A stretch of 64,000 bases of DNA from Methylocaldum sp035627495 (GTDB taxonomy: Bacteria > Pseudomonadota > Gammaproteobacteria > Methylococcales > Methylococcaceae): NCBI RefSeq assembly GCF_035627495.1, contig NZ_DASPLO010000158.1, forward strand, positions 62,001 to 126,000, in the 5' to 3' direction. The position numbers and the translations under genes are program-made. Shown one piece after another: positions 43,204-51,646 of this stretch (positions within the stretch are counted from its first letter, which is position 1; each line of letters begins with the position of its first letter). The notes below the pieces were generated by a model. It saw only the letters and a list, made by a program, of their open reading frames with translations. It was not told where the DNA came from and did not search any database.

Positions 43204-43728
43204 TTAATCGTGCGCCGCGAGCGGATGATGCGCTATGTTCTCCTGCGCAATGACTTCGGCGGGCGTGGGAGAGCCTTCGACCGCGCGCTTGATCGCCAGT
43301 TTGGTCGCCTCGTAATTCCAATCCTGGATCTTGTTGTCATCGTCGGCTTCCCAGTGGATGAAGACGCCGACACAGATGAAAATATTATCGGCTTCGTCCA
43401 TGGGTATGACGCCCTCCCTGACACTGTCCACCACGGCTTTGCCAACGGCGCGTTCCGCCGGCCCGAACATCTGGGTGGCCTGCTTCTCGTTCTTGATTTC
43501 GACCTTGTTGAATAACACCGTGGGGGGCTTGGCCATGAGATTCGGCGCGACCAGCGCCAGCAAAGCGTTGTCGCCCCGCTTTTGATTCGTCAAAGCGATG
43601 CAGAATGCGATTTCTGCGCCACTGCCTCGCGGTCCCATGATCAAATCGATATGCGCGACCTCCTTGCCTTCTCCCACCAGGGCTTCGCCTATCAGCACTC
43701 GATCAATCTTTTGCGCTTGTATTTGCAT
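43204..43728 (-). CDS. fae: Formaldehyde-activating enzyme (Fae)
   Basis: A 174-residue Fae. It catalyses condensation of formaldehyde with tetrahydromethanopterin, the entry step of the H4MPT-linked C1 oxidation pathway. Key features: EALVGEGKEVAHIDLIMGPR with the active-site His (His26, equivalent to His17 in the Methylorubrum enzyme), LLALVAPNLMAKPPTVLFNK, QATQMFGPAERAVGKAV, ICVGVFIHWEADDDNKIQDW and NYEATKLAIKRA. The ATG at 43728 is preceded by GGAGGGAATACC. Upstream of it lies an AT-richer promoter region, then a REP. No other H4MPT gene is in the window. Fae paralogues exist, so this may not be the only copy. Confidence 0.95.
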   Translation of the reverse strand: MQIQAQKIDRVLIGEALVGEGKEVAHIDLIMGPRGSGAEIAFCIALTNQKRGDNALLALVAPNLMAKPPTVLFNKVEIKNEKQATQMFGPAERAVGKAVVDSVREGVIPMDEADNIFICVGVFIHWEADDDNKIQDWNYEATKLAIKRAVEGSPTPAEVIAQENIAHHPLAAHD

Positions 43729-43872
43729 GGTATTCCCTCCTTTGGATGCACTTATCGAGCGAGACCAAATATCAGATTCCGACTGCAAAATCGTACGGAA
43801 ACTCTGCCTTCGGCATGTCAACCTTAGAGCATGCGTCAAGGGAAATCGTTGCAGGTCTTTGTTCAAATAGCT

Positions 43873-43904
43873 TGTAGGCTGGGAAGAGCAAAGCAATCCC
43901 GGCC
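43873..43904 (+). repeat. REP, GTAGGCTGGGAAGAG family
   Basis: GTAG, GCTGGGA, AGAGCAAAGCA, ATCCCGGC. A slightly worn copy of the 22427 type, in the gap upstream of fae. Confidence 0.65.
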
Positions 43905-43952
43905 AATGAGGCGTCATTCCCATTGATCCGCCGGGATATCCGGCGAGATCGC

Positions 43953-43984
43953 GTAGGATGGGTAGAGCGTAGCGAAACCCATCA
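43953..43984 (+). repeat. REP, GTAGGATGGGTAGAGCG family
   Basis: GTAG, GATGGGT, AGAGCGTAGCGAA, ACCCATC. The preceding bases (CGCCGGGATATCCGGCGAGATC) recur before the copy at 46468. Confidence 0.75.
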
Positions 43985-43988
43985 TTTC

Positions 43989-44765
43989 CTAAGCTGCCAA
44001 TTCCTCCCCCTGTTTAGGCTCATTTCCGGATTGGAAAGGATTGCCCTTTACCGATTCCGGGGCGGCCGGGCCGAAGCTCAAACGGATCTCGCGCACTTCG
44101 GCCATTAGGTATTCCAGCAGTGCGTGGATGAAGATCACTATGCCCGACATCTCCATGTACTCTTCGAGCGTCACTAACAATACATAACCGATATTCTCTT
44201 TGCCGTGCCAGTCGGCCTGAAGTCCGCCGAGCATTTCGACGCCGATCGCGCCGCCGACGAACACTGCCCCAGCGAGCAGAAAACGCCTTCGAATGGCCGG
44301 CGGCAGATCAAACAGGAATTTCGCGAACACCAACCCCACCGCGGCCACAAATATCGCCCCAGGAATCACCCAGGTGTAGTACAGCAGTCCACCGGCATGC
44401 AGGAACTCGCGAAGCGGCGCAATGAGCAACTCGTGGAACGTGGCTATTTCGTCGAGCGACAGGAAAAAGAACAATCCCGCCAGCCCCGCCCAGTGGAAGC
44501 GATAGCGGTCTATTTTTGCGAATTTGGCGGCGGCGATGATTCCCAACAGGATGCCGGCCAACCCTAGTGCGCACGCGGAATACCAGGTGGGTACGCTCGA
44601 TTCGTGTTCGAGGTTGAAGATTGGCACCAAGCCTCTGAGTTGGCCATGCCCTAGAAAATACTTGACCGACTGTCCGGCCAGGTGCAGCGCGACCAGGCTA
44701 AGCACGATAGTCATAAGCCAGCGTCTCACACGGTCGGCCGAGGGAACCCAAATTCGCAACTTCAT
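43989..44765 (-). CDS. Six-TM membrane protein of unknown function
   Basis: A 258-residue integral membrane protein with about six hydrophobic segments (near residues 17-36, 62-82, 92-106, 126-150, 163-180, 205-225). Acidic/His motifs sit at membrane edges, LSLDEIATFHELLIAPL and TLEEYMEMSGIVIFIHALLE, which could bind a metal. The start is set by GGAGGCTATCTCATA before ATG. I do not recognise the family. The motifs suggest conserved function rather than a filler ORF. It is transcribed in the same direction as fae, with a REP between them. Confidence 0.72.
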   Translation of the reverse strand: MKLRIWVPSADRVRRWLMTIVLSLVALHLAGQSVKYFLGHGQLRGLVPIFNLEHESSVPTWYSACALGLAGILLGIIAAAKFAKIDRYRFHWAGLAGLFFFLSLDEIATFHELLIAPLREFLHAGGLLYYTWVIPGAIFVAAVGLVFAKFLFDLPPAIRRRFLLAGAVFVGGAIGVEMLGGLQADWHGKENIGYVLLVTLEEYMEMSGIVIFIHALLEYLMAEVREIRLSFGPAAPESVKGNPFQSGNEPKQGEELAA

Positions 44766-44968
44766 TATGAGATAGCCTCCGTTGTTGAATGTCTGGAAAC
44801 GGGCTGATAAGGGTAGGGCGTTACCGTGCGCGTTGCCGCGTTTTACGGAAAAAAGGATGTACTTTGCCGTGACACAGTGTCAAGCACGGTGGAAGGCTGG
44901 GTTGAGGAACGACACCCAGCTCTTTCAGGCGTGGATTAGTTGGATTTTCGCTACCGCTACAACCCGGT

Positions 44969-46303
44969 CTACGGTCCTAAGCCGCCTGTAACGATGCCGT
45001 ACGGCCCCGGTACCACGGGTACCACGGGTACCACGGGTTCTTCACAGCTTGCCAGGAATATTTCATCGAAGTTGTCGGTGTTGCCCCCGGTCAGGTCCGA
45101 TCTCGACACAAAGGCAATGCGTCTCCCGTCGGAACTGATCGACGGACTGATACTGCTGCCCGCGGGGGCATTGGTGACCTGCGTAAAGGTGCCGGTGGCG
45201 GCATCGAACAAGACGATTTCGAGGCTGCTGTCGGGATTGGTCCCGGTTAGATCCCGGCCGGACACAAAGGCGATGCGGGTGCCGTCGGCGTTGATCGAGG
45301 CAGAGTAGTTCTCGAGGAGGGGATCGCCCCCGGTGGAATTGGTGATCTGCGCGAGTGCGCCGGTCGTTGCGTCAAACAGGAAGATCTCATCGTTGCCGTC
45401 AGCGTTGCCTCCCGTCAAGTCTTGGTTGGAGTGAAAGGCAATGCGGGTACCATCGGCATTGATGGATGGAGCGAAGTTGCCGATGCCGGGCCCGCTTGCG
45501 ATGGAGTTGGTAAGCTGCGTTGTGGTGTTGGTCGCTGTGTCGAACAGGAATATCTCCCGGTTGAAGTCAGGATTCCCGCCGGTCAGGTCCTCATCGGAGT
45601 CGAAGGCGATGCGGGCACCGTTCGCGCTGATCGACGCATTGAAGCTGCCGATCCTGGCGGGGGAGTTGGTGATCTGAGCGATGCTGTTGGTCGCCGTGTC
45701 GACCAGGTCTATTTCAGAGTTGCCGTTAGGGTTCTGACCGGTCGGATTTGCGTTGGATTCGAAAGCGATACGGGTGCCTTCGGCGTTTATGGATGGCAGG
45801 AAGGCCTGGCCGATTCCGGCGTTTTCGGTGAGCTGCCTGAAGGCAACCGCCGTAGCGTCGAACAGGAAGATCTCTCTGTTCAGCTCGGGATTCTGCCCGG
45901 TCAGATCGGCGCTGGACTCGAAGGCGATGAGGGTGCCGTTGGCGTTGACGGAAGGAGCATGGTTGGTGGGCGCTGCTCCGCTCGTCGTATTGGTGACCTG
46001 GGTGATGGTGTTTGTGTTGGCGTCGAACAGGAAGAGCTCGAAATTGCGGTCGGCGTTGCCGCCCGTCAGGTCCGCATCGAGATGAAACGCGATGCGAGTG
46101 CCATCGGCGCTGATGGACGCATTGTTTTGTTGGATGATGGCTCCGAATGTGTTCCCGTCGGTGATCTGTGTAATGCCACAGGTCAATTGGGCGAGGGCAG
46201 TCTGCGACCATATCCCGATCAAAGGCAGGGCAACCGACAACCCTGCGCGGAGATGCCTCTTCGCTCTGCTTGTTCCCTGCTTGTTATTCCTTAACGTCTT
46301 CAT
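44969..46303 (-). CDS. Secreted seven-repeat beta-propeller (TolB/PD40-like) protein
   Basis: A 444-residue protein with a signal peptide (LSVALPLIGIWSQTALAQ) and seven tandem repeats of 50-60 residues. Each repeat has the pattern SINADGTRIAF, DLTGGNxD, NxEIFLFD and ITQVTN, matching WD40-like PD40/TolB propeller blades, so a single seven-bladed propeller is expected. The acidic DxTGxNxDxNxE loops might bind Ca2+. It ends with a VVPVVPVVPGP tail coded by tandem 9-bp repeats. GGAGGGAATC precedes the ATG. It is probably a periplasmic or extracellular scaffold; no enzyme motif is visible. Confidence 0.85.
   Translation of the reverse strand: MKTLRNNKQGTSRAKRHLRAGLSVALPLIGIWSQTALAQLTCGITQITDGNTFGAIIQQNNASISADGTRIAFHLDADLTGGNADRNFELFLFDANTNTITQVTNTTSGAAPTNHAPSVNANGTLIAFESSADLTGQNPELNREIFLFDATAVAFRQLTENAGIGQAFLPSINAEGTRIAFESNANPTGQNPNGNSEIDLVDTATNSIAQITNSPARIGSFNASISANGARIAFDSDEDLTGGNPDFNREIFLFDTATNTTTQLTNSIASGPGIGNFAPSINADGTRIAFHSNQDLTGGNADGNDEIFLFDATTGALAQITNSTGGDPLLENYSASINADGTRIAFVSGRDLTGTNPDSSLEIVLFDAATGTFTQVTNAPAGSSISPSISSDGRRIAFVSRSDLTGGNTDNFDEIFLASCEEPVVPVVPVVPGPYGIVTGGLGP
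45009..45035 (+). repeat. Tandem 9-bp repeat GGTACCACG (three copies)
   Basis: Three perfect copies lie inside the propeller gene and code for the VVP tail. Copy-number change by slippage would keep the frame and only alter tail length. Confidence 0.75.
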
Positions 46304-46467
46304 GATTCCCTCCTTCCTTTATCAGGACGAATCTTTTTAATTCGAGAACTATTTATTTACGGTAGTTCCTCATTTTTGTGACAAGTTTTGGTTGGGGGTA
46401 AGCAAAAGGCGGCTGTCACTCTCATTGACACGCCGGGACATCCGGCGGGATCGTGTAGCGAGATCGT

Positions 46468-46498
46468 GTAGGATGGGTAGAGCGAAGCGAAACCCATC
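46468..46498 (+). repeat. REP, GTAGGATGGGTAGAGCG family, left of RAYT 3
   Basis: GTAG, GATGGGT, AGAGCGAAGCGAA, ACCCATC. An inverted copy lies on the other side of the RAYT gene. Confidence 0.85.
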
Positions 46499-46550
46499 AT
46501 GCCAGAGCCGTGATACACCATGGACGATTCTAAATGACACCAGGTAGACC

Positions 46551-47075
46551 ATGACCGACTATCGCCGTTTCCGTGTCGAGGGAGGTACATATTTCTTTAC
46601 GGTTAACCTGGCAGAGCGGCATCGCAAGCTGTTGACGGAACATATCGGTGCCTTGCGCGAAGCTTTTCGTGTGGTCAAAGGAGCGCATCCGTTCACGATC
46701 GACGCGGTAGTGATTTTGCCGGACCACCTCCATACGATTTGGACCCTGCCAACGGGCGAACAGGATTTCAGCCTACGCTGGCGGCAAATTAAATCAGCCT
46801 TTTCCAGAGAGATTGAAAAGGGAGAACGCATTTCCAAAAGTCGTTCCCGTAAGGGTGAGCGCGGAGTATGGCAACGCCGATTTTGGGAACACGTCATCCG
46901 CGACGAAGAAGATTTCGCGCGGCACGTCGATTACATTCACCATAATCCGGTAAAACACGGATATGTAAAGGCAGTTTCAAACTGGCCTTATTCCTCATTT
47001 CATCGGTATGTCGGATTGGGCATTTACTCGAAGGACTGGGCGGGTCCGGAAATGGATGATTTGGATTTGGAATAG
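46551..47075 (+). CDS. REP-associated tyrosine transposase (RAYT), copy 3
   Basis: A 174-residue Y1 transposase with HUH motif LPDHLHTIWTLP and catalytic Tyr in HVDYIHHNPVKHG. The central RGVWQRRFWEHVIRDEEDF is close to RAYT copy 1. It is bracketed by inverted REPs of the GTAGGATGGGTAGAGCG family (46468-46498 and 47088-47118), its presumed substrates. ATG at 46551 follows AGACC. Confidence 0.93.
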   Translation: MTDYRRFRVEGGTYFFTVNLAERHRKLLTEHIGALREAFRVVKGAHPFTIDAVVILPDHLHTIWTLPTGEQDFSLRWRQIKSAFSREIEKGERISKSRSRKGERGVWQRRFWEHVIRDEEDFARHVDYIHHNPVKHGYVKAVSNWPYSSFHRYVGLGIYSKDWAGPEMDDLDLE

Positions 47076-47087
47076 GCTTTTCGGATT

Positions 47088-47118
47088 GATGGGTTTCGCT
47101 ACGCTCTACCCATCCTAC
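47088..47118 (-). repeat. REP, GTAGGATGGGTAGAGCG family, right of RAYT 3
   Basis: Read on the minus strand: GTAGGATGGGTAGAGCGTAG and the ACCCATC arm. It is followed without a gap by a REP of a second family (47119-47153). Confidence 0.85.
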
Positions 47119-47153
47119 GTAGGCTGGGATTCGTTTCACTCATCCCAGCCTAC
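47119..47153 (+). repeat. REP, GTAGGCTGGGAT family, overlapping a stop codon
   Basis: GTAGGCTGGGAT and ATCCCAGCCTAC form a strong stem with a short loop. It contains the stop codon and last codons of the minus-strand membrane-anchored protein gene at 47140. Confidence 0.75.
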
Positions 47154-47628
47154 GGGGCTTGTCAGCGCCTGGTGTCCGCTCGATGGACGGGTTAGTAGGG
47201 CTCTCCGGTGGTACGCCAGATGCCCACAAACGTATTCTAAAAGTCGCTTCATTGTCCTTTGGCACGACCTCAAGGTCTTTCCGAATTTCATAGAAGAGAC
47301 GAGACATCAGTTTGTCGTGCCGCTCGTTGCTCCGCTCGGTGTTGCTTATTTTGATTTCCTGTTGGAACTCTTGCAGGGCTTGGAGAACCGCCTGGGGAGC
47401 TACAAGATTGAGCTTGTTGCATGCTCTAGAGAAAGCGCGCTGACCGTCGGCTGTCCATTCGCCCGAGATGATACTGCTGAGACTGGCTACAAAGTCCTTG
47501 TAATGATCAAGCTTCTCTTTGCGCAGCTCGGCGTCACGCTCACGTTTCTTAGTGAACCAGTAACTTGCTCCGGCTAAGACGACTGCACCGGAGGCTGCGA
47601 TAACCGCTGTAACGATCTCGGCTGCCAT
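47140..47628 (-). CDS. Membrane-anchored hypothetical protein, 162 residues
   Basis: One N-terminal membrane segment (residues 4-24, TAVIAASGAVVLAGASYWF) is followed by a charged helical cytoplasmic part (KKRERDAELRKEKLDHYKDFVASL). The topology matches many small uncharacterised bacterial proteins with a single anchor and coiled helix. GGAGTCCCCGC precedes the ATG. The C-terminal residues after PSIERTPG are translated from REP DNA (47119-47153), which also provides the stop. The original end has therefore been lost or replaced. Function unknown. Confidence 0.62.
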   Translation of the reverse strand: MAAEIVTAVIAASGAVVLAGASYWFTKKRERDAELRKEKLDHYKDFVASLSSIISGEWTADGQRAFSRACNKLNLVAPQAVLQALQEFQQEIKISNTERSNERHDKLMSRLFYEIRKDLEVVPKDNEATFRIRLWASGVPPESPTNPSIERTPGADKPRRLG

Positions 47629-47762
47629 GCGGGGACTCCAAAAGTAGACGTCTTAATTTTATGTTAAAAACGGCATATGAATTACCTAGTTTGCCGTTTC
47701 TGCTTCTAGGAAGCTGGGGCCATATCGATATTAGATGTCGATAAATTTGATTGTCTAGCACT

Positions 47763-47793
47763 GTAGGCTGGGAAGAGCGAAGCGAATCCCAGC
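47763..47793 (+). repeat. REP, GTAGGCTGGGAAGAG family
   Basis: GTAG, GCTGGGA, AGAGCGAAGCGAA, TCCCAGC; same as 22427-22457. It lies just past the 3' end of the large glycosidase-like gene. Confidence 0.78.
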
Positions 47794-47800
47794 AAACAGC

Positions 47801-50800
47801 CTACCGACCACGTGTCAGCCGTTCATAATCCGCCTTGCTCAGAATATACAAGGGACTCGGCGATACCCTGACAGTCGCCTTGCCATCCTTATCGACCGCA
47901 AGAGCCTCTGCGTGTCCCACCACGTCCACCATAACCCAAGCCTTGGCCGGATCGAGTTTTAGCGGCCAATCGCCGGACTGCTCGTCCGTCCGCCAGATCA
48001 TGAAGGTTTCGCCGAAATAGGCGGCCTGAACGTTGGCGTCCCGGGTGTCCACGGCCTTGTAGGGCAGGCCGTCGATCAGGGCGCCGGCGGTGTATAGCGC
48101 CGCTTCGGCGGGCTTGTGGCCCATGGAGTAGTCCCAGAGCCGGCCGTAGCCCCAGTCGTATTCGTGTCCGAGGCAGAATGCCAAGCCTAGATAGTCGCTT
48201 CGGCTGTTGGCCCAGGCGATCATTTTGGCGGCTTGCTCCGCTTGCCAGCGGCGGCCGGTGAAGCCGTGGGCGGTCTTGGCGCCGGCTTCGCCCAGCCAGA
48301 AGGGAAGGTTATTGTTTCGGCTGAGGCTTTCGTAAGCCGCCAGGACGCCGCGTTCGTCTTCGGTGGAGCTGTTGCCGATGGGGCCTCCGAAACGGGGCGG
48401 GCGTTGCGGATAGGCGTGGACGTCCCAGGCGTCCTGGTACTTGTCGAGGCCGAGCTTGAGCACTTCGGCGAACCATTTTCCCGAACTCAGTCCGCCGGAA
48501 TAACTTCCGTTGTCGGCGGTATCGCCGGGACGCACCAGGCTGCCTCCAACATAGTGACCGTCCTTCCGTGCCTGGTGCACTGCTTCGTACTCCCAACGGG
48601 CTCGCTCGACCCAGTGGGCGGGATCGCGCAGCTTTTGCCATTCCCCTTCGCGGCGGATGTCGATTTCGTTGGTGGCCTTGAAGAAGCGGGTATAGGCCGA
48701 GGCCTTTTCGATGAAGGCTCGCCCGTCTTCGGGCTTGTCGTTGAGCCAATGGCTGTCGCCGGATGTGTCTCCGAAGAAGACGAGTCCGCGTGATTTGGCG
48801 CGTTCCCACTTGGCCTGATGTTCCGGCGGGAATCCGGGATAGGAGCCGTAGCTCTTGTAGATGCCCATGCGCTCCAGCCAGGCGAAATAGCCGCCTTCCT
48901 GCCGGAAGCCTTTATCGCCGTCGAAAAAGGCGTAATAGTCGTTGTTCCAAAGCTTTTTCTTGTCCAGCCGTTCCTTCTGGGCGGCGTTTCCGCGCACCAC
49001 GGTGAAGCCGTCGGCGGGATAGGCCATGATGAGCTTGCCGTCGGGCGTGTGCAGTGAAGGGTAGACAGCGTAATAGCCCGCTTCCGGCGTTTTTCCGAAA
49101 TCGACCTTGGCTTCGCCGGGGAAGAGACCATCGACCTCCTTCGCGGCGACTTCGTTGCCCCGATAATCCGTCACGCGCAGGCGCAGCCTGGCGCGGAAAC
49201 GGGGCAGGGGAGCGGACAGCTCGGTTTCTTCCAGAATCGGATGCCAGCGGATGTCGGCGCGCAGCTTGAGCGGGTCGCCCGGACGAGTCAGGTTGGCCGG
49301 CGCGTCGACATAGACGAGCGTCCTGAGCTTCGCGGCCACGGCGTTGAGCGCCAGGTCGGCACCGGGATCGGCGAGTTGCGTCTTGATCGGATCGATCGGA
49401 CGACCGTTCGTGTCGGTAAAGCGCGCGGCAAAGAAAAAGCTTTGATCTTTGTCGTGTTGCATGGCCAGCTTGACCAGCAGGCTGTGCCAGCCGGGCGCAA
49501 GCGCCAAAGCCGCGGCCTTTGGCGGTTCGGCGCGTTCCGGCAGGGCGGTGACCGCAAGACCTTCGGTGGTGAGGCCCTGGAGCGCGGTCTTGGCCGGTTC
49601 GCCCGGAGTGGGAAAGTCGGCCGGCGGATTCTGATCGTCGGCGAAGGCGAGGGGTTGCCCGTCCAGCCATCCGGCGGTTCTGATCCCGGACTGGCGCAAT
49701 TTCAGCAGCGCCTGGGTAGGCTGATCTATGTGAAGATAGAGTTGGGCGTAGCCGGTTCCGCGCGACCAGCCGTAGGAGTGATCGGTAGCGGGTTCGATGA
49801 CCGTAACGCCGTTGGATGCGGTCGGGGCTTTTTGCCAGGTTTTGATTTTGCCCCCCATCATCGCCGTGCTGAGGTAAGGCTGATCGGGATTCGCGCGCAG
49901 TATGGTTTCGGTGTCCAGGCCGTAAATCGAAACACCCGCCAAGCCGTCCTGCAATCCGCCGACCAGCCAGGCTTCCGGGACGCCGTTACGGAGCGGGGTA
50001 GCCGCCTCGGGCTTCACGGCCGGAATCGTGAGCATTGTGCCCGCATGTTCCGGATCGGCGAGAAATTTCGCCACGGCTGCTTCGTTTTTGGGCGCGGCCA
50101 AGGCGCCGAGCACGGAGTAATGGTTGTCGGTCACGAGCGCGGCGGGCAGCGCGGGGAGATTCAAACGCCGAGCCATGTCCTCGGCTTCGGGGCCGATCGA
50201 ATAGTTCACCCGGAGCTTTTGAACCCGCTGGCGGGCGGCATCGGCAGCTAATCCGCGAAACAGCGTCTCGCCTTTATCGCCTTTACCGTCGAGCACGTAG
50301 AGTTGTCCGCTCGGGTTGGAGACTGTTTTGGTCTGCGCCAGAAAGCGGTTTCGAGCCTGAGCCGCCGATGCGCTCATCCAATCGCCGAGCGGCGTTTCCA
50401 GCTTGAGGAGAAAGGCATCGAAGACCTTCGCGCTGTCGGCTTTGCCCGCGTTTTCGATTTGCAGCAGCTTGTCGCCCGGCAAAATCGCCACGGTGGCGGC
50501 GCCTTTCACCCATTGGTATTCCCAGGGCGAAGTGTTGGTCACAACGAAGTCGCCCCGTGCGGCCAGTCCGTTAGGATCGGCGCCGGCTTTGACCGTGAAC
50601 GTCTGGGCGACCTGCGAGACTTCTCCACCGCTCTTGTACCGCGCGAAAAAGCGGTACAGGCCTGGCGGAACGGCGGGGTCGAGGTCGAACCGAAAGCTCG
50701 CGCCCCAAGCGCCGAAGCCTGGGTGGAAAACCTGGACCTCGTCCTTTTCGGTCAAGATCGAATCCGCTCCCTCCTGCCCCGCAGTAGTTCCGGCATGGAC

Positions 50801-51490
50801 CCGGACCGAAGGATTTTTCTCGGCGGAGGTCCAAAGCGGCGTCTTGCCCAATTCGAGAAGCACGACGGGTAGTTCCTTCGTGCCTTGTTCCGGAAGCGCC
50901 GTCGCCGGTTGTGGGCTCCCAAGCATAAAGGCGTCGAAAATCTTGCCGTCGTGGCCGGCCCCGCTGTCGCGAACCTCGACCACGACATCGTCAGCCTTGA
51001 GCGTCAGCGGGGTTTCCGCGCCGACCCAGGCGTATTCCCAACCCTTGGGTTTCAGCTTTACGACGGCGCGTTGTTCGAGTTTCGAGGCATCGGGTCCCGC
51101 CCAAATCTCGAAGGTCTGCACGCAAACATCGGGTTCGCCGCCTTGCCGCCAGCGTGCCCAAAAGGTGTATGGATTTGCATTCGGCCGGGGCTCCAGCTTG
51201 AATCGGAAAGCGACATTCCATGTGCCGAATCCGGGATGCAGCGAGCTGATTTCATCCGGGCCAGTCTGAATCGAGGCGTCTCCCTTGTGCGCGCTGATAT
51301 CTCCCTTATAAACCCGCATTGCCGCGTCCTGGGTTGCGGCCGACGGCGGCTGGCTGCCGAGTTCGAGCAGAAGAAGGGGATTTTCGGCGCTGCCTTGAAC
51401 CGGCAATCCCGAGAGTTCGGCGCCGTTGGCGAAAGTCAGCCAGGTTGCCGCCAGGACCGTGAATCCGGTTTTCGAGAAATATGTTGTCAT
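47801..51490 (-). CDS. Large secreted protein with glycoside hydrolase clan A-like barrel
   Basis: A 1229-residue exported protein (signal peptide, residues 1-23). Two homologous beta-sandwich domains of ~165 residues lie at about 30-200 and 205-370; both contain LLLELG or VLLELG, HPGFG-W, WEY-WV and KIFDAFML or KVFDAFLL. A middle beta-rich region runs to ~830. The last ~370 residues resemble a clan GH-A TIM barrel: Glu942 in KATNEIDI is a candidate acid/base and Glu1068 in WLGEAGAK a candidate nucleophile. It may cleave or remodel an extracellular polysaccharide, perhaps that of the locus 10 kb away. The exact GH family is not assigned. GCGAGGTGAATTAG precedes the ATG. Confidence 0.78.
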   Translation of the reverse strand: MTTYFSKTGFTVLAATWLTFANGAELSGLPVQGSAENPLLLLELGSQPPSAATQDAAMRVYKGDISAHKGDASIQTGPDEISSLHPGFGTWNVAFRFKLEPRPNANPYTFWARWRQGGEPDVCVQTFEIWAGPDASKLEQRAVVKLKPKGWEYAWVGAETPLTLKADDVVVEVRDSGAGHDGKIFDAFMLGSPQPATALPEQGTKELPVVLLELGKTPLWTSAEKNPSVRVHAGTTAGQEGADSILTEKDEVQVFHPGFGAWGASFRFDLDPAVPPGLYRFFARYKSGGEVSQVAQTFTVKAGADPNGLAARGDFVVTNTSPWEYQWVKGAATVAILPGDKLLQIENAGKADSAKVFDAFLLKLETPLGDWMSASAAQARNRFLAQTKTVSNPSGQLYVLDGKGDKGETLFRGLAADAARQRVQKLRVNYSIGPEAEDMARRLNLPALPAALVTDNHYSVLGALAAPKNEAAVAKFLADPEHAGTMLTIPAVKPEAATPLRNGVPEAWLVGGLQDGLAGVSIYGLDTETILRANPDQPYLSTAMMGGKIKTWQKAPTASNGVTVIEPATDHSYGWSRGTGYAQLYLHIDQPTQALLKLRQSGIRTAGWLDGQPLAFADDQNPPADFPTPGEPAKTALQGLTTEGLAVTALPERAEPPKAAALALAPGWHSLLVKLAMQHDKDQSFFFAARFTDTNGRPIDPIKTQLADPGADLALNAVAAKLRTLVYVDAPANLTRPGDPLKLRADIRWHPILEETELSAPLPRFRARLRLRVTDYRGNEVAAKEVDGLFPGEAKVDFGKTPEAGYYAVYPSLHTPDGKLIMAYPADGFTVVRGNAAQKERLDKKKLWNNDYYAFFDGDKGFRQEGGYFAWLERMGIYKSYGSYPGFPPEHQAKWERAKSRGLVFFGDTSGDSHWLNDKPEDGRAFIEKASAYTRFFKATNEIDIRREGEWQKLRDPAHWVERARWEYEAVHQARKDGHYVGGSLVRPGDTADNGSYSGGLSSGKWFAEVLKLGLDKYQDAWDVHAYPQRPPRFGGPIGNSSTEDERGVLAAYESLSRNNNLPFWLGEAGAKTAHGFTGRRWQAEQAAKMIAWANSRSDYLGLAFCLGHEYDWGYGRLWDYSMGHKPAEAALYTAGALIDGLPYKAVDTRDANVQAAYFGETFMIWRTDEQSGDWPLKLDPAKAWVMVDVVGHAEALAVDKDGKATVRVSPSPLYILSKADYERLTRGR

Positions 51491-51646
51491 CTAATTCACC
51501 TCGCGGAATGCGCTGCCGTGCCGGAAATCGTTCAAAAAGCGATCACGTCATTCAACACGACCGGACGATAAATCCCTATCATAGGGGGTGGTCACAAGAG
51601 TGTTACGGCATCGTTGAGTTCGCTTTATGAATCCGACGATGCGGCA

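Noticed and set aside
44871..44883. TGACAC-A-GTGTCA dyad upstream of the six-TM protein gene as an operator
   Set aside because: It is short, no regulator gene adjoins it and nothing else supports a role.
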